Below, one piece after another: positions 29,801 to 40,880 of a stretch of DNA of 64,000 bases. This DNA is from Carex sylvatica (lineage: Eukaryota > Streptophyta > Magnoliopsida > Poales > Cyperaceae). Numbering within the stretch: position 1 is the stretch's first letter; every line of letters begins with the position of its first letter. The stretch covers positions 496,001 through 560,000 of the forward strand of contig CAXKVR010000043.1 in the NCBI GenBank assembly GCA_964058845.1. Direction: 5' to 3'. A program made the position numbers and the translations under genes. The notes below the pieces were generated by a model. The model did no database searches and was not told the DNA's origin. It saw only the letters and a list, made by a program, of their open reading frames with translations.

Positions 29801-32800
29801 AAACCACTCATATAAGTAGCTAATGTTACCTTTCTTGATTGATATTTTATGATTGATCTAATAAGCTTCTACTGCAGCTGGCTTTTTTGAGAAAAGTAGC
29901 CAAAAGAAGGAGTAATATAGCCCTTTATGCTGATGAGCTTGGCAAAGGCTTTGTTGGGGAGTTGGACTACACTCTTGAAGCTTCCAATGCCTCCACATTT
30001 CTTGTAAGTAAAATATTACTTTTATAGTTGTCTTTTATATCTTTAATTCAATGACCTAGAACTATAACATAAACTTTTGTCCTTCAGTGTTGTACTAATT
30101 TTCTTAATTAGTTATTCAATAAGCTCCAATCAAGCACCTAAATATCTTGAAATTGGTCAAGTAGGAGTCACAATTTTCATATATTAATCCATATTTGTTC
30201 CTGGATCAGTACGGTACTTAAAAGTTTGGAAGTTAAGTCATTGATCCTCGAATAACTATCTGTTTCTTTGTCCATCTTTAATCATCAGTAAAGAGATTAT
30301 CTTTGGTGAGGTTTATGTACCATCACCGGCAAAGTGCTGGTATGTTTAAGGCACTGCTTTCCTGTAATTTTGCTAAATTACCTCCATTTACTGTGTTCAA
30401 GTTTGAAGTGCTCGATTGACCTGAATTAACAGCTATGTTTCTGCAAATAAAACAAAACAAGCTATCAAAACCGAAGTAATAAGAGGAAAAAAAGGAACTA
30501 AAATTGATATCCCTGATCATACTTAGTTATTATTATTATTATTTTTTTGTGAATGCAATGCAGGAAGCTCATTCGAAATACTCATTTATGGCAGTCCCAA
30601 AGGTTTTTTATGAACTCACAACAAAAAGAGTGTTGACTATGGAGTGGATGGTTGGTGAAAACCCAACTGAACTGATTTCCATCACCAAAGAGCTCCCCGC
30701 TAATAGTACCAACCGTTACTTAGATGAAAGGAAACAGCTTGAAGCACAAGCTCGTCTTCTTGACCTGGTATTTGTTGGGCTAAACTTGTATAAACTCGGT
30801 AAACCAATAGAAACTCCCATGATATATTCAGGTTGGAAATTTTGATGTATAATCCTGCAAAACTAAAAACATACAGCCCTGTGAGGTGTGGAATGCCATC
30901 TGTCAGCAACATGTCCAAATTTTGGCATGCATGATATTTTCTTGTGTTAAGGGATATAGTTCATAATTTTGTCAGTCACTCTTATGACTTTGCTTTTTCT
31001 GATTGCAAGTTTTGTGCTTTTTTCTGTAAGTTACTAAAAGTATTTGAAAATGCATTCTGATTCAATATGCATGATATGATGCCTTGTCCTTCCATAAGCT
31101 TATTTTCACTTTGCAAAACTATGGTCACATTTTTTTTAGATGTACTACTGAGGAGGATGTGCCTTTACTTTGACAAATTGCATGCTGTAAATGTACTACT
31201 AAAAGCCCCCTATTTTGTTTTAATGTTTGGTTTAAGGTCAACAAAGGTGTGAGAGCATCATTAGTGCAGCTTCTGGAGACTGGTCTTTTGCATGCAGACC
31301 CTCATCCCGGGAACTTGCGTTATACTCCTGATGGCCGCATTGGGTTAGATTTACGTTCTTGTAAAACTTTTAATTCAATCTCATTATTATCTATCTATCT
31401 ATATGTATATGCAATTATGCATGTTATATCCTACTTGCGTGTTTTAGGTTTCTAGATTTTGGGTTGCTATGCAAGATGGAGAAGAAGCATCAACTGGCCA
31501 TGCTGGCCAGCATAGTGCACATTGCAAACGGAGATTGGGCTGGTCTTGTCTCTGATTTGACTCAAATGGATATGGTCCCACCTGGGACCAATCTTCGACG
31601 TGTTACTCTGGTAAGCCACATACATGTTTGATATGACTTGGTATATTTTTATCTAAAATTTGTGCTCTAAACCCTAACTATTAACCCTAAACTCCAACAG
31701 GTCCATTATTCTAACCCTAAAACCTACCCTTTAATGTTTTTTTCGGGCCGACCCATCTGGTCCAATGAACAGGTCCTACCTTCACCAGTTAGATGACTGG
31801 CATGGGAGTAAAGAAAATTGTTATTGTAAATTTTGCTCTTTGCTGCTTTTGTCTATAGTAGGCCAATGGTTTATGCTGGTTTATACTAACTGATGAGTGA
31901 TTTCAGCCTCAAAGTTGGTCTTGGTGCATAGAAATGATATAAAATGCTATGCTTTATCCACAATTTTCTTTTTCTTTTTCCTTTAATACTCAAAGGTATA
32001 TCTGGTTTCTTTTAAAATGTTTTAGGAGTTAGAAGACGCTTTGGGTGAGGTTGCATTTAATGAAGGAATTCCAGACATTAAATTTAGTAAGGTATGATCT
32101 TGTAATTGTCAATTTGTACTCTTATCTGTCATTCTTTCTATTTGTATTGATTTTTCTGAGAAATACAATACCAAAACAATTGAGACTAAAAACATTCTAA
32201 CTGCTTCAGTTGGTTGTTTTCATTTCGTTTTCTTTTTCTTCACAAATCGTGTCCTTGTAAAGGGGCAAAGCCAGGTGAGTTCTGTCAAGATTGTACTATT
32301 TATATTTCTTCTTAAAAATGTATAATTAATTGCAGGTGCTTGCCAAGGTATGGTCGGTAGCACTGAAGCACCATTTTCGCATGCCTCCTTACTATACACT
32401 CGTCTTGCGGTCCTTGGCTTCACTGGAAGGTTAACGTTTGTTGTTGAGCATCTATGTTGAAATTCAACATAAGAAAATATATTTGACCTAAATCTGTCTT
32501 CTGGTTGTTAACAGGCCTGGCAGTGGCAGTAGATAAGAACTTCAAAACATTTCAGGCTGCATACCCATTTGTTGTCAGAAAGCTCCTTTATGATAATTCT
32601 CTTGCTTCAAGGAAAATTTTGTACTCGGTACTCCTTCTTTGGCCCTCTTTTTATTCATTTGTTTGTTTTTCTTGTTCTGTAGAAGAGGGGAAAGGAAAAG
32701 GGAGTGGTAAAGTTTTTGGGAAGTAAACTAAAAAATTAATTGAATAGAAGTTTTTTTTTTTTTTTCTCATGGAATGAATTAATATGCAGTGCTTGTTAGC

Positions 32801-34015
32801 TAATCAGAATCAACCAAGTATAGGAATTTTGGCAGTGTCAAGGAGCGAGCTCATTTTTATTGGTAGAAGCTATTTGATTGGTGAAGTAGAACTAAGTAAT
32901 GAGATGAAAAATGGAAATCCATACAGGTAGTCTTGAACAGAAGGAGAGAGCTACAACTCAAGAAGGTCCTTCTATTTCTCAGACTAGGTTCGGCCAGGTA
33001 AGCATATTGTGTTATTGTTTAATTATTAGTCCAGCGCATAGGGTGAATAATTTATTACTGATATGTAATGAACAGAACGAGCATTGGTGTAACAGACTTG
33101 TCAGAGGCAACAAATAACCGAGAGGTTGGGGCAAATGAATTTCAGACAGAAAAAATAATTCTGAAGCTTTTGCCTTCTAGAGATGGCGTTGTCTTACGAA
33201 GACTTCTCATGACTGCGGTATGCATTTTTCATCTACCCATCAGAAAAGTTAAACCAAGTGCTTGTTGTATTTAGCAAATGAGGTTGGAACATAAATGACA
33301 ATATCAAAGGCATTTGAAAGAAAATTCTAAGATTAAATGTGTGATACTTTATTTGCTCATTTTTGCTTTTCATATCATCATAGACAAATCTAAATTATCA
33401 TATTATGTTTATTAAAACAGCCATCAGTTGTATATTGGCGAGTTAAACATTTCCTTGCAACTTTAAATCTAACATTGGCATTATTTGCAGCTACGAAGAT
33501 TTGAAATTTGAACTATAATTCTTTGGAACTGTTGATTCTTAAATTTGCGCTTGTAGCCAACCAACCAATGACCAAAAACAAAGAAACTCTGTAATTACAT
33601 CCATCAAATGATCTGTTGTTTTGAACTGGAGCAGGATGGGGCTTCCTTGGTAGAAGCCATGCTTTCCAAAGAAACCATCTTTTTTCGCCAGTTTCTTGTA
33701 ACTGCTTTTGCCGATTCCATTTGCCAATGGCTGATGAAGACTACAATTGGCAAAGAAGGGACCCAGCAGCTAAATAGAGAAACAACTTCACAATTGCAAG
33801 CAATTATAACAGATCGCAGGGTGAGAGTGGTACTATTAAAATTGGTCAAAGATGCGAGCAGACAGCCCTTTCTAATGCTACGATCAGCTTGTGCATTGTT
33901 AAAAGTTTTTGTTGTTGCCTTGGCAAAAGCTTTGCACCGTTTTGTCGTGCACTTGTCAGAAGGATACTTACCATCATTTTCACTGGCACCAAGGCAAATA
34001 GTGGGCAGTACATAG
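26896..34015 (+). CDS. ABC1K/UbiB-family atypical kinase
   Basis: There are sixteen exons: 26896-27277, 27681-27856, 28141-28312, 28524-28576, 28690-28833, 29202-29306, 29878-30003, 30564-30767, 31237-31343, 31448-31610, 32026-32091, 32336-32429, 32515-32627, 32927-32997, 33076-33217 and 33635-34015. They total 833 codons with the stop, and all phases close. Hallmarks in order are KxGQ (243-246), the Ala-rich loop AAASFGQ (303-309) that replaces the kinase P-loop, lysine K324 (ALK), ExD (E372, D374), the HADPHPGN catalytic loop (H473, D475, N480) and DFG (493-495). In plants this family is mainly plastid or mitochondrial and acts in prenylquinone metabolism. The N-terminal about 130 residues are not diagnostic. 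The C-terminal 125 residues carry hydrophobic stretches. The start is the first ATG in the frame. I did not assign the ABC1K subgroup. Confidence 0.92.
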
Positions 34016-34769
34016 AATAGTTATTTTGGAGTACTTTGAACAATTTTATATGTTAGAGGGAAAAAACAGATAATGAAAATTGAAAGTGTATATTGTCAAA
34101 AGGTTTGAGGAATGATCTTGTATTGCTTTTCGGAAACATTTTGTGTAATTCCTTATATTGTTCTCAAAGTTTTCATGCAGCCTTTTGCGGTTGAAAATAA
34201 GAACTTCTCCATGTCATATGGGACAATTGGAAATTGTGTGTTTTTGTAGGTACTGCTCAAGCATTGTCATATATTATGGAAAACACAAATACATTAGAGT
34301 TTTATCATGTTTTTTCTTCTCTTTGTTCTATGGAAAATAGGCAAAGGATTAATTGTTCATGTTGTTTATGTTTCATTTTGTAGCTGATTAAAATTTGAAA
34401 ACTAGAGATGTATAATTAACATGATATTAGAACCCTTTTTTTTTTTCGCTCTCGAAGTGATCATATATAACTCAATGAAACAGAGCAACAGTATGCTTTC
34501 TTATTCATTCCACTAGTTCAGTTAAAGTTGGTTACAACAAACAGTTTGTAGACGTTTCTTTTGTCTGATACTGGTGTTTCCTCAATGCATGCATGTCCTT
34601 GATGAATTTGGTAAATCATGCACTCTCTAAGAACACATGAATTATAGTTTTAGAGGATATGCCATGCTTGAGTAGACAAGATACTTGCATTTGCATGTCA
34701 TTAATCTGTTACTAATTTTCTTAGTTCAAATTAACCTATTCGATCTGCTACGCATTAAATATATCAACG
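34016..34769. terminator. convergent 3' UTR interval
   Basis: The stops of the plus-strand ABC1K gene (34013-34015) and the minus-strand ELMO gene (34770-34772) face each other across 754 bp of AT-rich DNA. Polyadenylation sites of both must lie here, and overlap of the two 3' ends is possible. No other gene seen. Confidence 0.6.
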
Positions 34770-36815
34770 TTATTTAAACAAAAGATTATAAGCAGGAATA
34801 TCTCGAATTCTATGCACATCATCAAGTGAAAGCTCTCTCTCAAGCTGACTCTTTGTTGCTTCCAGTATCTCCTGCCAGACACCATTAAACAAAAACAAGG
34901 CATTAGAACATAGATTTGCAACAAAATAACTGAGGTTCTCATCTTATTTGGTAATCCCTGATACATAATAAGTCTGAAGAAGAAGGGAAATATCAGAGAT
35001 GATGTACATTAAATTGCATATATGAAGCATGCCTTGCTAACCATTGCGCATCCATCATCTCAAATGCTATACAGAACAAAACATCAAACGCTTCTTCGTC
35101 TTCTAAAATAATAATTTACAACCAAACTTAATTACTATAATATCAACAGAAACAAAAGATCTAAGAAAATAATGAAAATTTATGAGCTGACAAAGGAGCA
35201 AGTGTAATTCACCTGATAACACTTTCAAGAAGTTCATTGCAGGAACAGATTTGGGTTTTTCTGTACAGATCAAACAAATTCACATCAGTTAATGTGTTTA
35301 CTTATTCTCATAAAGAAAGGGATAATTGTTTGAAGATTTAGAATTAGACATTTTTCTTTAGTTCTGTTATGTTCCAATACTCATTTCTGTTCTGGGGTAT
35401 ATTTTATCTAAACTATAAGCAAAACATTTCTCATGAAATGGTTAAAGTACATCTTTAGTCATCTATAGTCATGTCTAACAGTACCTGAATTGAGTTCCAG
35501 CATCTGAACCAACATGTATGAAATGTTGAGCCCCGCAACAGCAAAGGGATACTCCCAGGTGGCCCGTTCTCCATCTCTTTTGTGCAATAGTCTTTTGAAT
35601 GATCCCTTTAATATTGTGAGTGTGACAGGGGATTCGTTAGATTATTGAAAAATATAAAAATCATGAATTTTGGAAGGAAGCTCTCCTTTCTATACACAAA
35701 TACAGACAGCAATACTTACTGGATAAGTCCTCGCAAAGAACAAAAGATTTTCCAAGGAAACAAATCCACTTCCCCTGAAAGATAATTTTATACAAAAACA
35801 CATAAACAGCAATGAAAAAAAAAATTTCTTACATATTATCTGCAATTAAACTTTGCAAAAGACCTATAATTCCTCCATTGCAAAAGACATACATATATAC
35901 ACAAAAAATATAGTGAAAGATGGAAATGAACCTGAAATCGGTGGAAGGATTGACGCCTTGCCAACCCATATCCTTCCATTGCTCGGAGACCAGTCCCGGT
36001 AATTCCCTTTCTGGAAAAGAAGCCTTCCAAAGTGCTTTTAGTGCGTCCTGCATAAACACCACATCAATGAAAAATATAACAGTAATTAAAACATTGATGC
36101 TTATGTATCCATAATGATTTCAGAAGATGTAAAAGGTGTACTAAGTTTATTAAATCATGCAAACAATATTCAGGAAATGGTCATAGAAGGAACGTTTACT
36201 TGATGATCAGGTCGGGTTTCATCAAAAGGTATACCTAATCTGTCCTTTAATTTCTGGAGACGATGTTCCTGCATTAGAATTATTTAATGCAGTTGATAGC
36301 ATAGTAATTTAGTTTCTCAAAATTAATTACAAAAATAAACATAAAATAGAAACATAAAAAGCCATTAAATCTGCGTAGAACTTTTTGAAACAAGTCATGT
36401 TGATTGCTTCTGGACTTATCAAAATAAATTGACAACTGCATCACATAATTTATTTCTCAAATAACTGGCCATTAAAATCATAAAATGAGCAAATCATTAG
36501 TGCATATAATTTGGTTTATGCAATCTGATAAAGATAAACAAATTTGTTTGCTGCAGAAATTAATTGTTAATAAATGTTGCAATGCCATTCACAAATATCA
36601 TCAAGTGACAACAGTTCCAATAGGAAGAATCAAAGAAGAACCATGAGATCTATGATTTATGCTTTAGAAAACAGTAAAATGATGACTATATATGTGAATA
36701 AAAAATTTACCTGAAGAGGAGTCAAATCAAAGTTTCTGTTACCAACACCAATAATTTGTTTTCTAAACGTTGAGCGGTTCAAAAGCCCTCCAAACCATGA
36801 TCGATTTCCAACCAT
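34770..36815 (-). CDS. ELMO/CED-12 domain protein
   Basis: There are eight coding exons: 36711-36815, 36200-36268, 35932-36047, 35720-35774, 35485-35605, 35213-35260, 35008-35102 and 34770-34871. They total 711 bp, that is 236 residues plus TAA, with GT-AG introns. The ATG at 36815 is preceded in frame by a stop, so the short N-terminus (MVGNRSWFGGLL) seems complete, unless an upstream exon is spliced in. The ELMO domain fills most of the rest. Diagnostic plant segments are FPERELPGLVSEQWKDMGWQ, GFVSLENLLFFAR, ATWEYPFAVAGLNISYMLVQ and the tail DIPAYNLL. In animals ELMO proteins work with DOCK-type Rac exchange factors or as Arf GAPs. The role of plant members is not well defined. It converges on the ABC1K gene. 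Confidence 0.92.
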
Positions 36816-38156
36816 ATCATTAGCTAAGAATTAATTTCAACAGTTTAGCATGGTATATCTTTCTTGTTAAAATAAACATGAAATTAAAATTGATAAGAGC
36901 AACTAGTTGGGAGAAGGAATGCACCATAGCTCTGTTCCCTAATTTTTCAACAATAATTATTCAACCATCCGCATTATAGGAGAGATGGAGAGAATCGAGA
37001 TTGCTCCAAAAGTTGAAAAAAAAAAAAATTAGTTTAAGGGTTTGATTGAAAAAAAAGAAAATGGAATGTAACATGCTTCTTTGGTTGGCACTGAGGTAAT
37101 ACTATTCATCTTTTCTAAACAAAGAATTCCTATATATAACCAATATTAGTAGACCAGCACTTCTCTCCTGATGTCTGATGTATGATTACATATATGGCAT
37201 GTAAAAAAAAAAATATGCTTATCAAGTTAGAAAAAACTAAACACTTTGATGGTTTCTACCCATTACTGAGATTCGGATTTTGAACAATCATGCAGCAAAA
37301 TATTTTTGTAATGTTTCACACTTTCACCATTTTAAGCACCATATATATATATAAACTCGAGAGGTGAAAACTTGAGAGCATATTATCTCTCGTTTTTCCT
37401 TGGGCCTTGTTTGAATCAAGTTTACACCAATAAGTAAAAATGAAGAGCAAATAGGAGGCTTGAAATTTTGAGCGTTCTTGAATTGGAATTGGTTTAAGCC
37501 CAAAATGATTTGACTTGTGGATTACAAGATAATGTGTATTTGGGATGAGCGAAAAATATTTCAAACGGATTAATCTTGCTATCCGTGAAAGTAATTAATT
37601 AAGGATTAATCTTTTTGCATGAATGCAAGACCTTATCTTAGTCTAAGAATTAAAATATTAATTAGAGTAATCTTTCTAAGAGAAGAGAAGCACGTTTTTC
37701 CATTCTGTCATTCAATATCATCATGGTCATGATCATGATAATCTGTTTCTAAACAAAGGCCAAACTTTAACCACCTAAAAATGAAAATATTCTGAATTTG
37801 CTGGACATTGACATTAATTTTCAAGTAGGATATCTATGGGGTTTGTGTTCAAAGGGTTTTGGACAAAGTCTTATTCGAATTGAAGTCAGACTTAAACCAT
37901 CCGATCAATGTCAAAATTTGCACGAACGGTTTAAATTTCATGGGACTGTTTAAATTAATTAAGTTCTAAATCATTTGCAAGAATCTCAACACAGAAAGAA
38001 CGATTTGTTACCGGCTTTGGAGAAAAAGTTTGTCCAAAGACCTTAGGACCAAAATTCAATTCCCTATGATTATGGAAAATATATATGGATCTTTAAGCAA
38101 ATTTAAGCTTAATTATATATGTAGCAAACATTCCCATGTGATATACCCATGTGATA

Positions 38157-38204
<48 letters not shown>

Positions 38205-38261
38205 GGACTTAGGTGAGCCATGATTCACCAAGCATTTGTACTCAACGTCCTATTTTCATTT
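36816..38261. other. intergenic DNA upstream of the ELMO gene
   Basis: The first few hundred bases should hold the ELMO promoter. 37849-38045 has weak inverted ends (GGTTTTGGACAAAGTCTTA against TAAGGTCTTTGGACAAACTT), so it may be a small MITE. 38159-38200 is an AT dinucleotide run. No ORF worth calling. Confidence 0.5.
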
Positions 38262-38470
38262 TGAAAGTCCAAACGACCGATCCGAACCGTTAGATGTGAT
38301 CTCTATATTGAAATGTGCTTGGAGACCAAATTTTATATTTTTGGGAATTTTTTTTACTATTTATTAAGTATTTTTGAAAATTGTTGTTTTGCTGTGAACA
38401 GTAAAATTTTCTGGACCATTGGATCAGCAATTTTCAAAAATGAAATTCCAAAAAAAATGTAAAATTTGGT
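38262..38470. mobile_element. partial hairpin element of the 7486 family
   Basis: It has the arm AAAGTCCAAACGACCGATCC, then GAACCGTTAG, then GACCAAATTTTATATTTTT, like the arm at 7555-7640. The inverse partner is present only as far as AAATTTGGTCTCC near 38470, so one arm is incomplete. Confidence 0.55.
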
Positions 38471-38474
38471 CTCC

Positions 38475-39046
38475 TGACTCGCATGAGGGATCAAGAGAGA
38501 AATAGAGAGTGAAATGGAGGGAGAGAGACACCGATGATGATGAAGAAAGAGTGGAGAGAGAACCAAAGAGACGGAGAGAGAGCCAAAGAGAGGGAGCGGC
38601 GGGATTTATGCGCGAAATATTTTGATAACCCTAAAAAGGTGCATTGGATTTCTGCGCGAAATGAATGAAAGCTATAGTATCGGTTGTTTATAGACAGCCG
38701 ATACTAATAGCTAATAATTAGTGTCGGCTATTTATAAATATCTGATACTAAATTATTAGTGTCAACTATTTATAAACAACCAACACTAATAATTGTTAGT
38801 GTCGATTTTTAGAATTAGCCGACACTAATACTTTAGTGTCGGCTTTTTACAAATAACCGACACTAATTGTTTGTTATTAGTGTCAGTTATTTATTGACAG
38901 CCGACACTAATTATTAGTTATTAGTGTCAGCTATTTATAAACAGCCGACACTAATTGTATTAGTGTCGGTTTTTTGTAATTGACCGATACTAAAGTATTA
39001 GTGTTGGCATTTTGAGGCGACACTAATTGTACGTTCTCCACTAGTG
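38475..39046. mobile_element. CACTA element C, right end only
   Basis: The right terminus is TTCTCCACTAGTG (39034-39046). It is preceded by palindromic subterminal repeats based on AGTGTCGGCT and AGCCGACACTAAT (38675-39030), and by a GA-rich tract (38495-38600) like those inside elements A and B. The subterminal core (GTGTCGG) differs from that of A and B (GGATCGG), so this is a sister family. No left terminus was found in the window. Confidence 0.7.
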
Positions 39047-39049
39047 AGA

Positions 39050-39282
39050 AAAAAAAGAGAAGAGAGAGGTAATCGAGGCGAATTTGAGGCGGCAGCGAGG
39101 CTTTTTTGAGGGTTTTAGGGTTAGATACGCACTGGTGCCTTTTTTTTCAACAAATTTTTTTTGGGAACTTAAAAAAAATTGATTTTTCTTTTTCTTTTTT
39201 TTGGGAGGGGGAAAGACTATCAGCGATCGGTGTCAGAGCCGGTCACTGATACTGGTCGCTGAACAATCATTTTGCTGTAGTG
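39050..39282. mobile_element. right terminus of another CACTA-like element (D)
   Basis: It ends GCTGTAGTG at 39282. Read in reverse this is CACTACAGCAAAATGATTG followed by motifs around CAGCGACC and ACCGATCGCTGA, typical of a CACTA terminus. It abuts directly the decayed ORF that follows. The left end was not found. The flanking 3 bp are TTT. Confidence 0.5.
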
Positions 39283-39637
39283 TTTTGATAAAGTCACAGT
39301 TACCTTTAGACAACCTGAGGATGACAAAACTATCGCATACCTACACCATTGTAATTGGAATCCCCTTGTCAGTTATTGTGAACCATACACCAAAATCCTT
39401 ACCCGCACCTTTTATACCGATCTCACCATCTTGGAAAACTCATTCATACTTTCTTCATGGGTATGCGGGCAAGAAATTGCCCTTTCTCTTGGGAACATTG
39501 CCGCATGGCTTAAAGTTCCAAATGAAGGTGAAGAAACCTATCTTTTAAGAAGTTGGCCAAATAATGCTCTTGAATCCTCCGATCATTACAAAATATGGTT
39601 TGACCGAAATAATGTTGGTGGGGCACCAATCTATGTC

Positions 39638-39759
39638 TCTCATATTCCATTCCTACATAGATTGTTTTTCCTCTTCATAAACAACATTCTAATCCCAATC
39701 TCATATTCCATTCCTACATAGATTGTTTTTCCTCTTCATAAACAACATTCTAATCCCAA
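39638..39759 (+). repeat. 61-bp perfect tandem duplication
   Basis: 39638-39698 and 39699-39759 are identical direct copies starting TCTCATATTCCATTCC. Since 61 is not a multiple of three, it moves the reading frame of the surrounding ORF by one. The frame upstream (position mod 3 = 2) and downstream (mod 3 = 0) differ by exactly this amount. Confidence 0.95.
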
Positions 39760-40427
39760 AAGCTACAATCAAAACAAACATTGAATGGGAATCCATGTAC
39801 TACCTTCACCACCTCATTCAAATGGATGATAAACACTTCAACATACCCTATATCATCCATCGCCATATGAAAAGTGCTTTCAAAAGTAAAGTATCCCTCT
39901 TCCCATATGCCCATCTCATTCACAAAATCATTCGCTTAAATGACATTGTAATCCCCGAGGAGCAACAATTCACTTTCCCGATAAATTTGCTTGATCACTT
40001 AACAAGGATTGGATGGATACATGGCCACTCGAATTCGGATTTACCAAATTTTTCACCCGATAGGCGGAATATAAATAATTAGATCAATATATAAGGCGCT
40101 CTACCAAACCAATATTGGGATCCTGAAGTATTGGAACAAGAGAACCCGGAACAAAATAAATTGGTTTAAGCCCCACTGGTCCAAGAACTCCAACATCAAA
40201 TTGTACCTCAAGCGGGTAAATTTGTTCCACCACAAGACCCCAATCAACAAATGGCTTGGCTATGCCAACAAATGCATGGTCACCGGTTGGAATTTCAAGA
40301 TGTCAAGAAGAAAATAAGGCAAATACGATCGCAAGTAATACGAAACTTCCGTGCCATTAAATTACTTGATGAGGCTCAATCAAGTCTCTCAAATCAATTT
40401 GTGCAGCAATATGGCACCTCGGGTACT

Positions 40428-40432
40428 CCGGC
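40428..40432. other. target site duplication, left (CCGGC)
   Basis: CCGGC immediately before the first LTR matches CCGGC at 58380-58384 immediately after the third LTR. Five bp is the normal size for Ty3/Gypsy integrases. Confidence 0.95.
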
Positions 40433-40519
40433 TGTGACATAATGAATTTTATAATAAATATTTTATACTGACTGATTGAATTAAGGCGTTAAGAATCGAA
40501 TAATAAATATAGAAAGACG

Positions 40520-40880
40520 GTCCAGTGCGGATGGATGACCCGCACTGCGGGTGGCTTCACCCGCACTGGGACAAGTTCCTTAATAAACGGCTGCAATTTC
40601 CTCTGGGTGCGGATGGTGGTGCGGATGGGCACACGCACTGCGGGTGAGTTCTGTACTCTTCTGAAAATTTCGCTAAGTACTGAATGCGGATGGGAGCATC
40701 CGCACTGGCCTCAGTGCGTCCGCACTAGGCTCGGACATTTTTTCTGCGCCGTGAGTGCGGCTGGACGGATCCGCAGTGCGGATGATTGATCCGCACTGGG
40801 GTGTGTTTGTTATTTGCGCAGTAAATGCGGATGGATGGATCCGCAGTGCGGATGAGTGAATCCGCACTGGTGTATATTTT
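40520..40880. promoter_or_regulatory. GC-rich palindrome cluster in the LTR
   Basis: Within an AT-rich LTR this 360-bp zone repeats AGTGCGGATG, CATCCGCACT and CCGCACTGCGGGTG in both orientations about a dozen times. It is conserved at 48165-48525 and 55810-56170 in the other LTRs. Its position in the first fifth of the LTR fits a U3 enhancer-type or structural element. Function is inference. Confidence 0.6.

Larger units (their letters stand above)
39281..40432 (+). pseudogene. decayed retroelement-like ORF, 5' part
   Basis: An open frame runs from 39281 (DKVTVTFRQPEDDKTIAYLH...) to the gypsy insertion at 40433. It is broken by a 61-bp tandem duplication (39638-39759), which shifts the frame by one, and by in-frame stops at 40080 (TAG), 40092 (TAA) and about 40167 (TAA). 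The predicted protein has an alpha-helical middle (FNIPYIIHRHMKSAF, YAHLIHKIIRLNDIVI) and a basic helix (VKKKIRQIRSQVIRNF). This resembles the extra ORFs or 'putative plant transposon protein' types found with plant retroelements, from memory only. It is not a cellular gene I know. The frame resumes at 58385 on the far side of the insertion. Confidence 0.6.

Noticed and set aside
34748..34966. 72-residue minus-strand frame as the last exon of the ELMO gene
   Set aside because: The correct register is set by the acceptor at 34871 and yields the conserved tail DIPAYNLL. This frame is out of phase.
39201..39548. 115-residue frame ending in FLLGTLPHGLKFQMKVKKPIF
   Set aside because: It overlaps the better-supported frame (39281 onward) in another register. 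Its peptide lacks continuity across the 61-bp duplication.
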